This document shows positions 7,328-15,785 of a DNA stretch of 64,000 bases, piece by piece; positions within the stretch are counted from its first letter, which is position 1, and every line of letters begins with the position of its first letter. Position numbers and translations under genes: made by a program. The DNA comes from JAGOTP01 sp964598725. Its GTDB lineage: Bacteria > Patescibacteriota > Patescibacteriia > 2-12-FULL-60-25. Below the pieces are notes generated by a model that was not told the DNA's origin, ran no database searches, and saw only the letters and a list, made by a program, of their open reading frames with translations. The stretch is taken from positions 124,001 to 188,000 of the forward strand of contig CAZRCW010000002.1 in assembly GCA_964598725.1 (NCBI GenBank). The letters run 5' to 3'.

Positions 7328-8560
7328 TTATTGTGTGCGTTCTTCTAAGGTCAGGTCAATGAGCTGCTCTTGTTTGTCACGAACAATCTTCAACGTCACC
7401 TTATCACCCGGTGCGTAACGTGTAACGAGCGAAGAAAGTGAATGATTCCCATCCAATTTCTGACCGTTCACTTCAAGGATCTGATCATTCGCTTTCAAGC
7501 CTGCTTTTGCAGCCGGCGAACCCGGAATCACCGCCGACTCAGCCGGATCCTTACCCGCCTGAACGAGCACCCCATAACTCTGCATTAACTTTTCTTGGGC
7601 CGCGATGTCGGTATCAATCTGAATATAACGAACCCCGATCCACGGTCGAACAATCTTCCCCGTCCGCTTCACGCTTTCCACCGCTTGCTTCGCAACATTG
7701 ATGGGCAAAGCAAAACCAAGCGACTGCGCATTCTCTGAGATCGCCGTATTCACGCCGATTACGTTTCCCTGAAGATCAATGAGCGGACCACCGGAATTTC
7801 CAGGATTAATCGCCGCATCCGTTTGAATCGCCCCTTCAATCACTTCCGCCGAGGCACGCGTTCCGGCCACCAAGCGTCGATCAACCCCCGAAATGATCCC
7901 CTTTGTTACGGTATTTTGAAACTCAGCCAAGGCATTCCCGATTGCGATCACCGTCTGACCAATTTCGATTTTATCGCTATCACCAAGCGGTAGGTACGGG
8001 AAATTTGCCCCCTCAATCTTCATAATTGCGAGATCGAGACTTGGGTCCGTCGCCAGCACCTTTCCAGGAAATTCTCGTCCGTCTTGTAAGACAACTGTGA
8101 ACTCCGCTTTTTTATCCTCAACCACGTGCTTATTAGTCACGATGTATCCATCGGCAGCCACCAAGAAGCCGGAACCACCGCCAACGCGCAATCGTTGCTT
8201 CGGGAGTTCAGTCGTTGACGTCGTGGATGACGCGCTCGGTACTTGTGGCGTGTACACAAAACGATCGCTAAACAGGTCATCAAAAAAGCTGTCCGGAGAA
8301 CGGGCGGTTAACTCTTTCGTGATCACGATCGATACAACCGCCGGAGACGCCTGACGTACAACATCAATCGTTTGCAGTTCTTCTTTTCGTAGATCCGCCA
8401 AAGTACCCGTGGCATTCCCAAACAACGCATTCACAACGGACGGTGTTTCTTCGGTGTGAGTCGCTGCATGTTGGCCGTAGCGGGTCATAGCCGCTCCACC
8501 AAGCGCGCCGGCCGCAAGAGACGCGATCAAATAAATCGCCGTTATGCGTGGAACAGACAT
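7328..8560 (-). CDS. HtrA/DegP-like serine protease with one PDZ domain
   Basis: An envelope quality-control protease anchored by an N-terminal hydrophobic segment (residues 6-25). The trypsin-like catalytic triad is complete: His145 in TNKHVV, Asp176 in DPSLDLAI, Ser256 in INPGNSGGPL. A Ser/Thr-rich loop (about 103-120) precedes the protease core. A single PDZ domain follows (about 305-400, with GVLVQAGKDPAESAVIPGSP and KANDQILEVNGQKL). Length 410 is typical of DegS/HtrA forms. It sits between nrdR and pyk with short gaps and so is likely cotranscribed with ftsZ. It probably acts on misfolded surface proteins encoded upstream in the same run. Confidence 0.95.
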   Translation of the reverse strand: MSVPRITAIYLIASLAAGALGGAAMTRYGQHAATHTEETPSVVNALFGNATGTLADLRKEELQTIDVVRQASPAVVSIVITKELTARSPDSFFDDLFSDRFVYTPQVPSASSTTSTTELPKQRLRVGGGSGFLVAADGYIVTNKHVVEDKKAEFTVVLQDGREFPGKVLATDPSLDLAIMKIEGANFPYLPLGDSDKIEIGQTVIAIGNALAEFQNTVTKGIISGVDRRLVAGTRASAEVIEGAIQTDAAINPGNSGGPLIDLQGNVIGVNTAISENAQSLGFALPINVAKQAVESVKRTGKIVRPWIGVRYIQIDTDIAAQEKLMQSYGVLVQAGKDPAESAVIPGSPAAKAGLKANDQILEVNGQKLDGNHSLSSLVTRYAPGDKVTLKIVRDKQEQLIDLTLEERTQ

Positions 8561-8574
8561 AGACCTTCAGTGTA

Positions 8575-9072
8575 TCACGACTCGCCTTTCGTTTTCTTGG
8601 CGCTACTCTGGCGTTCTTTTTCGACACGGATGAGATCGGATAGCTCATCACGAAACGTTTTTACGTCTTCAAATGAACGATAGACCGAAGCGAAACGGAT
8701 ATACGCGACTTTATCAAAGGTCTTCAGACGCTCCATCACAATTTCACCGATATCGGCGCTGGTGATTTCGGAGGATTTACGGCGTTGAATATCGCGCTCA
8801 ATTGATTGAACTAAGGAGCGAAATTCAGCATCGATATGCTGTCGTTTTTCGAGCGCACGTTTCAGCCCACGCTCCATTTTTTCACGCGAATAGGCTTCTC
8901 GATGCCCATCACGCTTCACAACGGTGATGTCGAGCAGTTCAATTTCTTCCAAGGTAGAAAAACGATATTCGCAAGTACCACATTCGCGGCGACGCCGAAT
9001 CGACGTTCCGTCGGGGGACAAACGCGAATCAACCACCTTGGTATCGGTATGACTACAGACCGGGCAATGCAT
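8575..9072 (-). CDS. nrdR: Transcriptional repressor NrdR
   Basis: A zinc-ribbon plus ATP-cone repressor of ribonucleotide reductase genes. The zinc ribbon is CPVC (near residue 3) with CGTCEYRFST, followed by the ATP-cone (VVKRDGHREAYSREKMERGL and RKSSEITSADIGEIVMERL). The ATG at 9072 gives the family N-terminus MHCPVC; the frame opens 21 bases earlier. The 165-residue product is slightly longer than usual because of a basic C-terminal tail. No ribonucleotide reductase gene is in the window. It follows ftsZ after 24 bases, an arrangement that suggests cotranscription. Confidence 0.95.
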   Translation of the reverse strand: MHCPVCSHTDTKVVDSRLSPDGTSIRRRRECGTCEYRFSTLEEIELLDITVVKRDGHREAYSREKMERGLKRALEKRQHIDAEFRSLVQSIERDIQRRKSSEITSADIGEIVMERLKTFDKVAYIRFASVYRSFEDVKTFRDELSDLIRVEKERQSSAKKTKGES

Positions 9073-9096
9073 AAAAGAACAACGGAACGCCAACGC

Positions 9097-10578
9097 TTAC
9101 ATTAACTTCTTGCGAATAAAGGCTGGAATATCTAAATCTTCCTCATCGGAGGCAGCGGCCGGAGCTGGAGGCTGCGCGCGATTTGGTGGTGGCGTCATGG
9201 GACGCGGCTGCTGAGCCGGAGGCGTACCATAGGACGGAGGCGACACGTGTGGCTGACGAGCGGCAGGCGCAGGGTTCGCGGGCTTACGATAGCTCTCCTG
9301 TTCTTCATACTCCTGCATCGGAGGCTCTTGTGATGACTGAGGCGGCTGGGCTGGCTGCTGAGGCGTAGGCGTTTGATACTGAACCCCTGGATAGCCGCTT
9401 TGGTAGCTCGGCGGTTGAGCTGCCGGCTGCTGGTAAATAGACGCTGGCTGCTGTGGGGATTGCGGAGCGGCTGTAGGAGCTGGTGACGTAACACCCGTTG
9501 GACGGGTACCCGTCTGAAAGGAGTACTTCTCAAGCGGCTCCGGTGGAGGTGTATTCGCAATCGTTCCAGTACGCGGCTGAATGACGCCGGCGTTCAAGAG
9601 CGTTTTTGGCTTTGGTGCGCCTGGACGAGCTTCAAAGCCCGTCGCGACGACGGTGACCTTCACCTCATCTTTCATGCCTTCATCAATGATGGCACCGAAA
9701 ATGACTCTCGCTTGAGGATCAGCGGACTGAGTGATCACCTTGGCCGCTTCCGATACCTCATACATGCCGAGGTTGGAGCCACCCGTGATCGTGAACAAAA
9801 TACCTTTCGCACCATCGATTGAAACTTCAAGCAAGGGCGAAGCGATGGCTGCCTTGGCGGCATCGGCGGCCCGGTTGTCGCCATGCCCACGACCAATTCC
9901 CATCAACGCCGACCCACGGTTCAACATGACCGACCGGACATCGGCGAAGTCGACGTTAATAAGACCAGGAACCGTGATCAATTCGGAAATACCCTGCACA
10001 CCCTGACGCAAGACATCATCAACGATCTCAAAAGCTTCGACCAAGGAGGTCTTGCGATCGATAATCTGTAAGATTCGATCGTTTGGAATGGCAACGACTG
10101 TATCTACCTGACTAATCAACTTCTCATATCCGGAATCAGCGATCGTACGACGCTGCGCACCTTCAAAACCAAAGGGACGAGTAACAACGGCTACCGTCAG
10201 AATTCCAAGCTCTTTCGCAATGCTCGCAATATAAGGCGCAGCACCAGTACCCGTTCCGCCACCCAAACCACAGGTGATGAAAACCATGTCGGCCCCTTTC
10301 AACATCTCACGAATTTCGTTTTGACTTTCTTCCGCCGCGTGCAACCCAACTTCTGGATCAGCGCCCGCACCGAGGCCGCGCGTCATGGTTTTTCCAATGT
10401 GGAGCTTTTGTGAGGCTTGTGAATATTGCAGTGCTTGCAAATCCGTATTCATCGCAATGAACTCAACACCACGAATTTTCGAAGCGATCATGCGGTTGAC
10501 CGATGATCCACCTGAGCCACCAACACCAATCACCTTGATGGAGGCAAGCGCTTCAATTTCGGGTTTGATTTCGGCCAT
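9097..10578 (-). CDS. ftsZ: Cell division protein FtsZ
   Basis: The tubulin-like GTPase that forms the division ring. It has the tubulin signature GGGTGTG (residues 106-112), the N-terminal nucleotide fold VIGVGGSGGSSVNRM, and the T7-type loop region NVDFADVRSVM. After about residue 335 comes a long linker rich in Pro, Gln and Ala. The end, EDLDIPAFIRKKLM, is the conserved tail that binds FtsA. At 493 residues it is long because of the linker. It follows ftsA with a 104-base gap, the largest within this part of the run, where an internal promoter is possible but not obvious. Confidence 0.98.
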   Translation of the reverse strand: MAEIKPEIEALASIKVIGVGGSGGSSVNRMIASKIRGVEFIAMNTDLQALQYSQASQKLHIGKTMTRGLGAGADPEVGLHAAEESQNEIREMLKGADMVFITCGLGGGTGTGAAPYIASIAKELGILTVAVVTRPFGFEGAQRRTIADSGYEKLISQVDTVVAIPNDRILQIIDRKTSLVEAFEIVDDVLRQGVQGISELITVPGLINVDFADVRSVMLNRGSALMGIGRGHGDNRAADAAKAAIASPLLEVSIDGAKGILFTITGGSNLGMYEVSEAAKVITQSADPQARVIFGAIIDEGMKDEVKVTVVATGFEARPGAPKPKTLLNAGVIQPRTGTIANTPPPEPLEKYSFQTGTRPTGVTSPAPTAAPQSPQQPASIYQQPAAQPPSYQSGYPGVQYQTPTPQQPAQPPQSSQEPPMQEYEEQESYRKPANPAPAARQPHVSPPSYGTPPAQQPRPMTPPPNRAQPPAPAAASDEEDLDIPAFIRKKLM

Positions 10579-10682
10579 AGCAATGTCTACAAGGAGTGTT
10601 CAAAAATGGCTCAATAAAGAGAAGTTTCAACGTTCGTAGTCACGATACTCATCCCGCTCCGGAGGGTCAAGGGAAAACTCGT

Positions 10683-11954
10683 CTATGGCAGGAAGGATTT
10701 GAAGATGCGCTTCAACGGTTCACTCAGTTTCTTGAAGGCCTCTCCACCCTTTGCGGCGTAGCTTGAGCCATTTTTTGAGGTGACACCGGCGTCTTCACGT
10801 TCAGCGTTATATCCCCAGAGAACAAGACCGATGGCTGTGGAAAAGGCTGGATCTTGGACGACTTCGGTGAGCGGTGTAACGACGGTTGGGACGCCGATCG
10901 CGACCGGCAGACGCAATACCTGGCGAGCGATCTCAGTCATCCCACCGAGTTTTACCCCACCGCCGGTAAGAATTGCCCCCGCCGGGAGCATTCCGCTCCG
11001 CTCAATCTTCTTGAGCTCTTTTTCAACTTTTTCAAAGATTTCCTCAGCTCGCGCTTGAGCAATATCTGAAACGAAACGTCGTGAAACGATCTCCGTATGG
11101 TCACCACCGAGTTCACGAAGATCGATTTCTTCGAAGCGATTCGCAGAGTCGGCATGGGCGCTCGCGAAGTGGCGCTTGATGTGCTCGGCGAGCTCAAGCG
11201 AGGTCCGTAAACCAATCGCCAAGTCTGACGTGATGTGATCGGCACCAATCGGGAAGATCGCTGCATGCAACAAATCGCCCTCTTCAAAGACAGCGACACT
11301 CGTCGTACCAGCGCCGACGTTGATTACAACCGTTCCAACATCACGCTGACGCGATGTCGTGATAGCTTCGGCGGATGCGAGCGGCGCGAACACTAATTCA
11401 CGCACTTCCAAACCAGTGCGGAAGGCGGCCTTCGTAATATTTCGGACATGCGACGAGAAGCCTTGAATGATATGCGCTTCCGCCTCCAAACGGATCCCCT
11501 GCATACCGACGGGATCTTTAATACCGGTCTGACCATCGACACTGAAAGTCTTCGGTAAGATGTGGATAATCTCTTGATTAGCTGGATTCACGATCGAGCG
11601 AGCGGCTTCGAGAGCACGGTGAACGTCTTCTTCACGGATCTCCCCTTCTGGCCGGGACACACCGATCACGCCTTTTGCGGACTGAATCGTGAGATGCACG
11701 CCGCCGATCGACAAGTAGACCTCAGAAATCGGCAAGCCAATTTGGCGCTCGATCTGTTCGAGCGACGCAGAAATTGAACTGACGACATCTTCCAATGAAT
11801 TGACCGCTCCCTTTGAAATCCCCTGTGAAAGCACCTCAACCGCTCCAATAATACTCAAAACCTCCCGTTTTTCCTGACCAATCGAGACCTGGCCAACCGC
11901 AAGACGGATAGCCGAACTCCCCAGGTCGACGCCAACGATCAGGTGGTCTTTCAT
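10683..11954 (-). CDS. ftsA: Cell division protein FtsA
   Basis: The actin-like protein that tethers FtsZ to the membrane. The start at 11954 gives MKDHLIVGVDLGSSAIRLAVG, the expected phosphate-1 motif; a longer frame up to 11996 adds unrelated residues. Phosphate-2 (VINVGAGTTSVAVF) and the adenosine motif (AILTGGGVKLGGM) are present. The C-terminus FKKLSEPLKRIFKSFLP is a clear amphipathic membrane-targeting helix. Its ATG overlaps the dgkA stop as ATGA, implying translational coupling. Confidence 0.97.
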   Translation of the reverse strand: MKDHLIVGVDLGSSAIRLAVGQVSIGQEKREVLSIIGAVEVLSQGISKGAVNSLEDVVSSISASLEQIERQIGLPISEVYLSIGGVHLTIQSAKGVIGVSRPEGEIREEDVHRALEAARSIVNPANQEIIHILPKTFSVDGQTGIKDPVGMQGIRLEAEAHIIQGFSSHVRNITKAAFRTGLEVRELVFAPLASAEAITTSRQRDVGTVVINVGAGTTSVAVFEEGDLLHAAIFPIGADHITSDLAIGLRTSLELAEHIKRHFASAHADSANRFEEIDLRELGGDHTEIVSRRFVSDIAQARAEEIFEKVEKELKKIERSGMLPAGAILTGGGVKLGGMTEIARQVLRLPVAIGVPTVVTPLTEVVQDPAFSTAIGLVLWGYNAEREDAGVTSKNGSSYAAKGGEAFKKLSEPLKRIFKSFLP

Positions 11955-12325
11955 ACGCGCGCAAGAAAAGAAGTCATGTAAGGCCAGAAGATACAAATAC
12001 CCACCGCTACCGACGATAACGACGCAATCAACACCGCTCCGGCCATCACATCCTTCACCTCACCAGCGTACTCGTTCAGCCGTGGTTTTAACAGGTCCAG
12101 CAGGCGCTCGATCGCGCTGTTGAGCAATTCTAGCACTAGGACAGATGCAGACACAATGAGAATCAGCAAACGTCGGTCCCATGTGAGCGGCAGAACCAGC
12201 GCTAACGTATTCGCAAATAAACCGATCACACATTGAATACGAAAGTTCTGCTCCGTCCGATAGACCGAGAAGATGCCGTGCGTTGCGTGCCGAGCACTGC
12301 GGAAGAAGCGAAAGAGACTGGACAT
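11951..12325 (-). CDS. dgkA: Diacylglycerol/undecaprenol kinase family protein
   Basis: A small integral membrane kinase of the DgkA family, expected to phosphorylate diacylglycerol or undecaprenol and so feed the lipid carrier used for wall and surface polysaccharides. The 124-residue product has three hydrophobic helices. The family core is LELLNSAIERLLDLLKPR, with Glu and Asn of the active site, followed by VKDVMAGAVLIASLSSV. It lies six bases after ybeY and overlaps ftsA by four bases. Confidence 0.93.
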   Translation of the reverse strand: MSSLFRFFRSARHATHGIFSVYRTEQNFRIQCVIGLFANTLALVLPLTWDRRLLILIVSASVLVLELLNSAIERLLDLLKPRLNEYAGEVKDVMAGAVLIASLSSVAVGICIFWPYMTSFLARV

Positions 12326-12330
12326 AGCAG

Positions 12331-12771
12331 CTAGACGAGCGTCTCTACGAGACGTTCTTGAAGACCAAACATCGCTACCTCCTCCTCTTCACTCGCGTGA
12401 TCGTAGCCCGCCAAGTGTAAAACGCCATGTACGAGCAAACGAACAAGCTCTTCACGCAGCGGCAAGCCTCGGCGCTTTGCCTCCGTTTTGGCGTAGCTTG
12501 GGCAGATAATCACATCTCCCCAATTTACAACGTCAGCCTGCAATCCCTTAGGAAGTTCTGCTTCACGCGCCGAAAAAGAGAGCACATCCGTCGGACGATC
12601 CTTGCGACGGTATTGGGCATTGAGCGCCTGAATTTTTTTTGGCGTAACGAATGACAAAGAGATCTCAATTGGCTTTTTGAGACGCAATGCTTTCGCTAAC
12701 GCGGAGGCAGCGGTCACGAGATCCTGGTTCTGGAGTTCCGGAGGAAGAGTTGTGGCAAGAAAGCGGATCAT
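12331..12771 (-). CDS. ybeY: Endoribonuclease YbeY (rRNA maturation factor)
   Basis: A zinc-dependent RNase involved in 16S rRNA 3'-end processing and ribosome quality control. The three-histidine metal site appears as HGVLHLAGYDH near the C-terminus. The preceding segment YRRKDRPTDVLSFSA is also characteristic. The length of 146 residues is normal. Its ATG overlaps the stop of the preceding membrane protein by four bases, so it is coupled to the surface-protein genes upstream. Confidence 0.96.
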   Translation of the reverse strand: MIRFLATTLPPELQNQDLVTAASALAKALRLKKPIEISLSFVTPKKIQALNAQYRRKDRPTDVLSFSAREAELPKGLQADVVNWGDVIICPSYAKTEAKRRGLPLREELVRLLVHGVLHLAGYDHASEEEEVAMFGLQERLVETLV

Positions 12772-14198
12772 GGCTGAGTGGAGGGGGTAGTTGTCGCAGA
12801 CGGGGTGGAAGAAGCTACTGACGCAGTCGCATTCGTCGTTGTTGCAGCCGATGGGATCGACTCGGTCGAGCTGGTCGTACCCACCTCAGCAACATCGACA
12901 GTCGTAGTCGCACTGTCCGGCATGTTCAGGAGCGACCCTGGACCTGAATTCGCTGGAGTGAGCGTCGTCGGCAGGATAGCGGCTCCGTTCAATCTAAGCG
13001 AGTTCAGCATCATTTCGAGCGTTGTTCGGAAATTAACGAATGGCTGCGCTTGCAGATCGTAGGTAAGGTGGAATACCGCATCGCCCCAGGCGACCCAAGC
13101 CTGCATACGATCGGCAGAATAGACCCCCGCTAAGCCACCTTTGGTCGTGAAGTCACCCAACGTATCGATCGGCTGATTGAGACGAGCTGCAACCCAGGCA
13201 TTCAATGGCTGTCGGGAAGGATTCGACTCCACCGCGATCACAAACTGCTCGCCTTTCCCTGTCAGCAAATTGAGGCGACCAGCATCTGTCGTATCCGGTG
13301 TCGTGGTCCAACTAGCTGGAATATACAACGTCCAACCACTTTCAGAGACCTGCGAACGAACCAAACCGGACTCCAAGAGCTTGCCCGGAGCGTTTGCCGC
13401 CGGGTTATATAAATGAAAAACTTCGTTCCCATCCAAGAAGCGATCACCATCCGTATCCGGCTTCTGCGAACTAGTGCCGTAGATGGTTTCTTCGACATCC
13501 GTAAGACCATCAGAATCGGTGTCCAACCCCCCTGGTGGGAAGGTAGGCTTCGGTGCATCCGGAACAGGGGGAGCTGGTGTTGTCGCCGTAATTTCATTCG
13601 AAGGTGCTGAATCGCCGCTCACACCGCCCGCCAGCACACGATAGGCGTACGTTACGCTTGGCTGGACCGTTACATCGATGAAGGCGTTACTATTCGCGGG
13701 TAAGGTTGTGATACGAACAAATGCCGCCGTTGCTTCAACGCCGTCTTTACGTTCGATGTGATAGCCCTGCTCGTTGTTCGCAGCATCGGTCCAGGCCAAT
13801 GAAATTGCCCCCTGCGAAGCAACCGCCGACAGACCGCTCGGCGCGGCCGGAATCGGCTCTGGTGCGACCGTCACAACCGGTGCGACTGCTTTACGGAAGA
13901 GCGTGTCCCGATTGAAGAACACAAACCCACCGATACTGAGAACGATCACCCCTGCCACAATGGCAATCATCATCCATGGAGTGCGTCGAGCTTCCGGCGG
14001 ACGAATCAAATCGGTTGGTTTCGCGACGGGAGGTGGGGGTGGCGGCGGGGGGACTTTCGCCGATTCTTCACGCTCCCAAGCGGTCATCGCCTTCAATTTC
14101 AACGCGACACCATAAAACTGCTCCGGGATCGTGATGATCTCAGGCATCTTGCGGGCAGGGGCTGCCGTTGGTGTGGATGAAGAAGGTACGGACGTCAT
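12768..14198 (-). CDS. Membrane-anchored protein with FnIII and TSP3-type repeats
   Basis: A 476-residue protein of unknown role. Residues 1-73 are cytoplasmic with a run of eight prolines. One transmembrane helix (about 74-95, WMMIAIVAGVIVLSIGGFVFF) is followed by an outside part: a fibronectin type III-like domain (about 113-210) and calcium-binding thrombospondin type 3 repeats (DTDSDGLTDVEE, DTDGDRFLDGNE). Next comes a globular region (about 270-400, with GWTLYIPASWTT) that may be a surface-binding domain, and finally a Thr/Ser/Ala-rich tail. It is the third of three TSP3 proteins in a row, and its stop overlaps the ybeY start. Confidence 0.75.
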   Translation of the reverse strand: MTSVPSSSTPTAAPARKMPEIITIPEQFYGVALKLKAMTAWEREESAKVPPPPPPPPVAKPTDLIRPPEARRTPWMMIAIVAGVIVLSIGGFVFFNRDTLFRKAVAPVVTVAPEPIPAAPSGLSAVASQGAISLAWTDAANNEQGYHIERKDGVEATAAFVRITTLPANSNAFIDVTVQPSVTYAYRVLAGGVSGDSAPSNEITATTPAPPVPDAPKPTFPPGGLDTDSDGLTDVEETIYGTSSQKPDTDGDRFLDGNEVFHLYNPAANAPGKLLESGLVRSQVSESGWTLYIPASWTTTPDTTDAGRLNLLTGKGEQFVIAVESNPSRQPLNAWVAARLNQPIDTLGDFTTKGGLAGVYSADRMQAWVAWGDAVFHLTYDLQAQPFVNFRTTLEMMLNSLRLNGAAILPTTLTPANSGPGSLLNMPDSATTTVDVAEVGTTSSTESIPSAATTTNATASVASSTPSATTTPSTQP

Positions 14199-14216
14199 AC
14201 GAGCTACGCACCGGGC

Positions 14217-15128
14217 TTAAAACGTACAGGTTGGATTTGCGCACTGACCAGCTCCAAGTGGGTTATACCCTTTCTGAATTTCAACGCCGTCTGGATAACT
14301 ATCACCATCCGTATCCTGCACTAGTGGATTCGTGCGATACTTCAGCACTTCATCTCCATCGCTTAGTCCGTCCCCATCGGTATCAGCCATATTAACCGAG
14401 GTCCCGAGCTCCGTTTCACGCGCGTCTGAGAGACCATCTCCATCTTGATCGGCGACAGGTGCGGTTACGATCGGATCCTGCACCGGTTGAGTCGAGGTCG
14501 GATTCGGATCATTGAGCGGGGCAGGTTGTGCGTTCGGATCAATGACGGTTGGCGGCGGAAGCGTGACTCCATCCGGTGGCGTCACGACGGGCTTCGAAGG
14601 CATGATCTCTGGATTTGCGAATGGGTCCGTCGCCCCAATCGCTTCGTCTGGCGTGGTCGTTGTTAACTCAATCAAAGAAGAATCGGTGGTGGTTGAAATA
14701 GCGGCCGGCAAGGTTTCCATCACCTGACGGGTTGGACGACGAATAGCAAAGAACCAAATACCACCGGCGATCAGTCCAAGGACAACCACTACCCCCAAAG
14801 CGATCAATAGATAATGCAAAATGGGCGGATGCTGCGCTTCGGGCAAACCGGACAGCATCGAGGACGAAGCTGGTGCGATCGGTGACGCAGTCGGCGGCTG
14901 CATGGTTGGGACAATTGGCGAAGAAGCAACCGGAGGCATCTGCGAAATGGGGCGCGTCGGTGCGGCTGGCATCGGACTCCGTTCAACCCCAGAGAACATG
15001 TCGTCTGGTCCGCCGGCTGGTGCGGTTGGCATAGCCTGAATCGGCGCAGACGGCGCACTCGGCGGCAACGCACCTGAGGCCATCGGCTCATCGTGCATAG
15101 GGAGATTCGCTGGAGGTTGTTGGTCCAT
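14217..15128 (-). CDS. Membrane-anchored TSP3-repeat protein
   Basis: A 303-residue protein. A Pro/Ala/Met-rich cytoplasmic part (1-100) precedes one transmembrane helix (about 103-128, HYLLIALGVVVVLGLIAGGIWFF). Outside there is a Thr/Pro-rich linker and then TSP3-type calcium repeats (DQDGDGLSDARE, DTDGDGLSDGDE, DTDGDSYPDGVE). The end is GYNPLGAGQCANPTCTF, with two cysteines in a tail very like that of the next upstream gene. It is 18 bases from its downstream neighbour and 15 from its upstream one. A role in surface attachment or spacing is inferred from architecture and neighbours only. Confidence 0.75.
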   Translation of the reverse strand: MDQQPPANLPMHDEPMASGALPPSAPSAPIQAMPTAPAGGPDDMFSGVERSPMPAAPTRPISQMPPVASSPIVPTMQPPTASPIAPASSSMLSGLPEAQHPPILHYLLIALGVVVVLGLIAGGIWFFAIRRPTRQVMETLPAAISTTTDSSLIELTTTTPDEAIGATDPFANPEIMPSKPVVTPPDGVTLPPPTVIDPNAQPAPLNDPNPTSTQPVQDPIVTAPVADQDGDGLSDARETELGTSVNMADTDGDGLSDGDEVLKYRTNPLVQDTDGDSYPDGVEIQKGYNPLGAGQCANPTCTF

Positions 15129-15143
15129 AAAAGTGAATGGGCG

Positions 15144-15773
15144 TTAAGAAGTGCAATCGGGACGAACGCATTGCCCGGATCCAAGAGGATTGTACCCGTT
15201 TTTGATCTCTTGCGCATCCCCAAATCCATCCCCATCCGTATCGGCCTTCATTGGATCGGTTTTATAGGCACGTTCTTCGTCATCGGAAAGCCCGTCACCG
15301 TCTTGATCGATCGCTGCTGGCGGTTGCTGAACTTGAGGCTCAGGTGTCGGCTCCGTAATACCTGCTGCCGTTTGAGATACAGCGACGCTCAATGGATCTG
15401 TGCCCTGCTCAACTTCAAGATCATCGCTGACACCATCTCCGTCCGTATCTCGCAACAAGGGATCCGTTCCCAAGGTGCGCTCATCCGCATCACTCAATCC
15501 ATCTCCATCCCGGTCAGGTGCTTTAGGTGATGTTGAGATTGTTGCTTCACCATCATCGGTTGATGTTCCTGTCACCGTTTCATTTGGAAGGCCAACCTCA
15601 GACGATGAAACGTCTGAGGTTGTACCCACAGGAGCCGTTACAGGCTCCTGTGGTACTGCATCTAATCCGGCGGTTGCTCGTAGACGGAGCAGGACGACCA
15701 CGATCACGAGGACCAGGACTCCAGCTCCGACGGCGATCCAGATTTTTTTGGAAGAAGCGGTTTCAGTGAACAT
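15144..15773 (-). CDS. Membrane-anchored TSP3-repeat protein, short form
   Basis: A 209-residue protein with an N-terminal transmembrane helix (about 10-30, IWIAVGAGVLVLVIVVVLL) and a low-complexity linker. Four TSP3-type repeats follow (DRDGDGLSDADE, DTDGDGVSDDLE, DQDGDGLSDDEE, DTDGDGFGDAQE). The tail NGYNPLGSGQCVRPDCTS is nearly the same as that of 14217-15128. It follows the giant surface protein by 12 bases and should be cotranscribed with it. The Asp-rich repeats predict calcium-stabilised rods outside the cell. Confidence 0.75.
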   Translation of the reverse strand: MFTETASSKKIWIAVGAGVLVLVIVVVLLRLRATAGLDAVPQEPVTAPVGTTSDVSSSEVGLPNETVTGTSTDDGEATISTSPKAPDRDGDGLSDADERTLGTDPLLRDTDGDGVSDDLEVEQGTDPLSVAVSQTAAGITEPTPEPQVQQPPAAIDQDGDGLSDDEERAYKTDPMKADTDGDGFGDAQEIKNGYNPLGSGQCVRPDCTS

Positions 15774-15785
15774 ACATGAGCCTAC

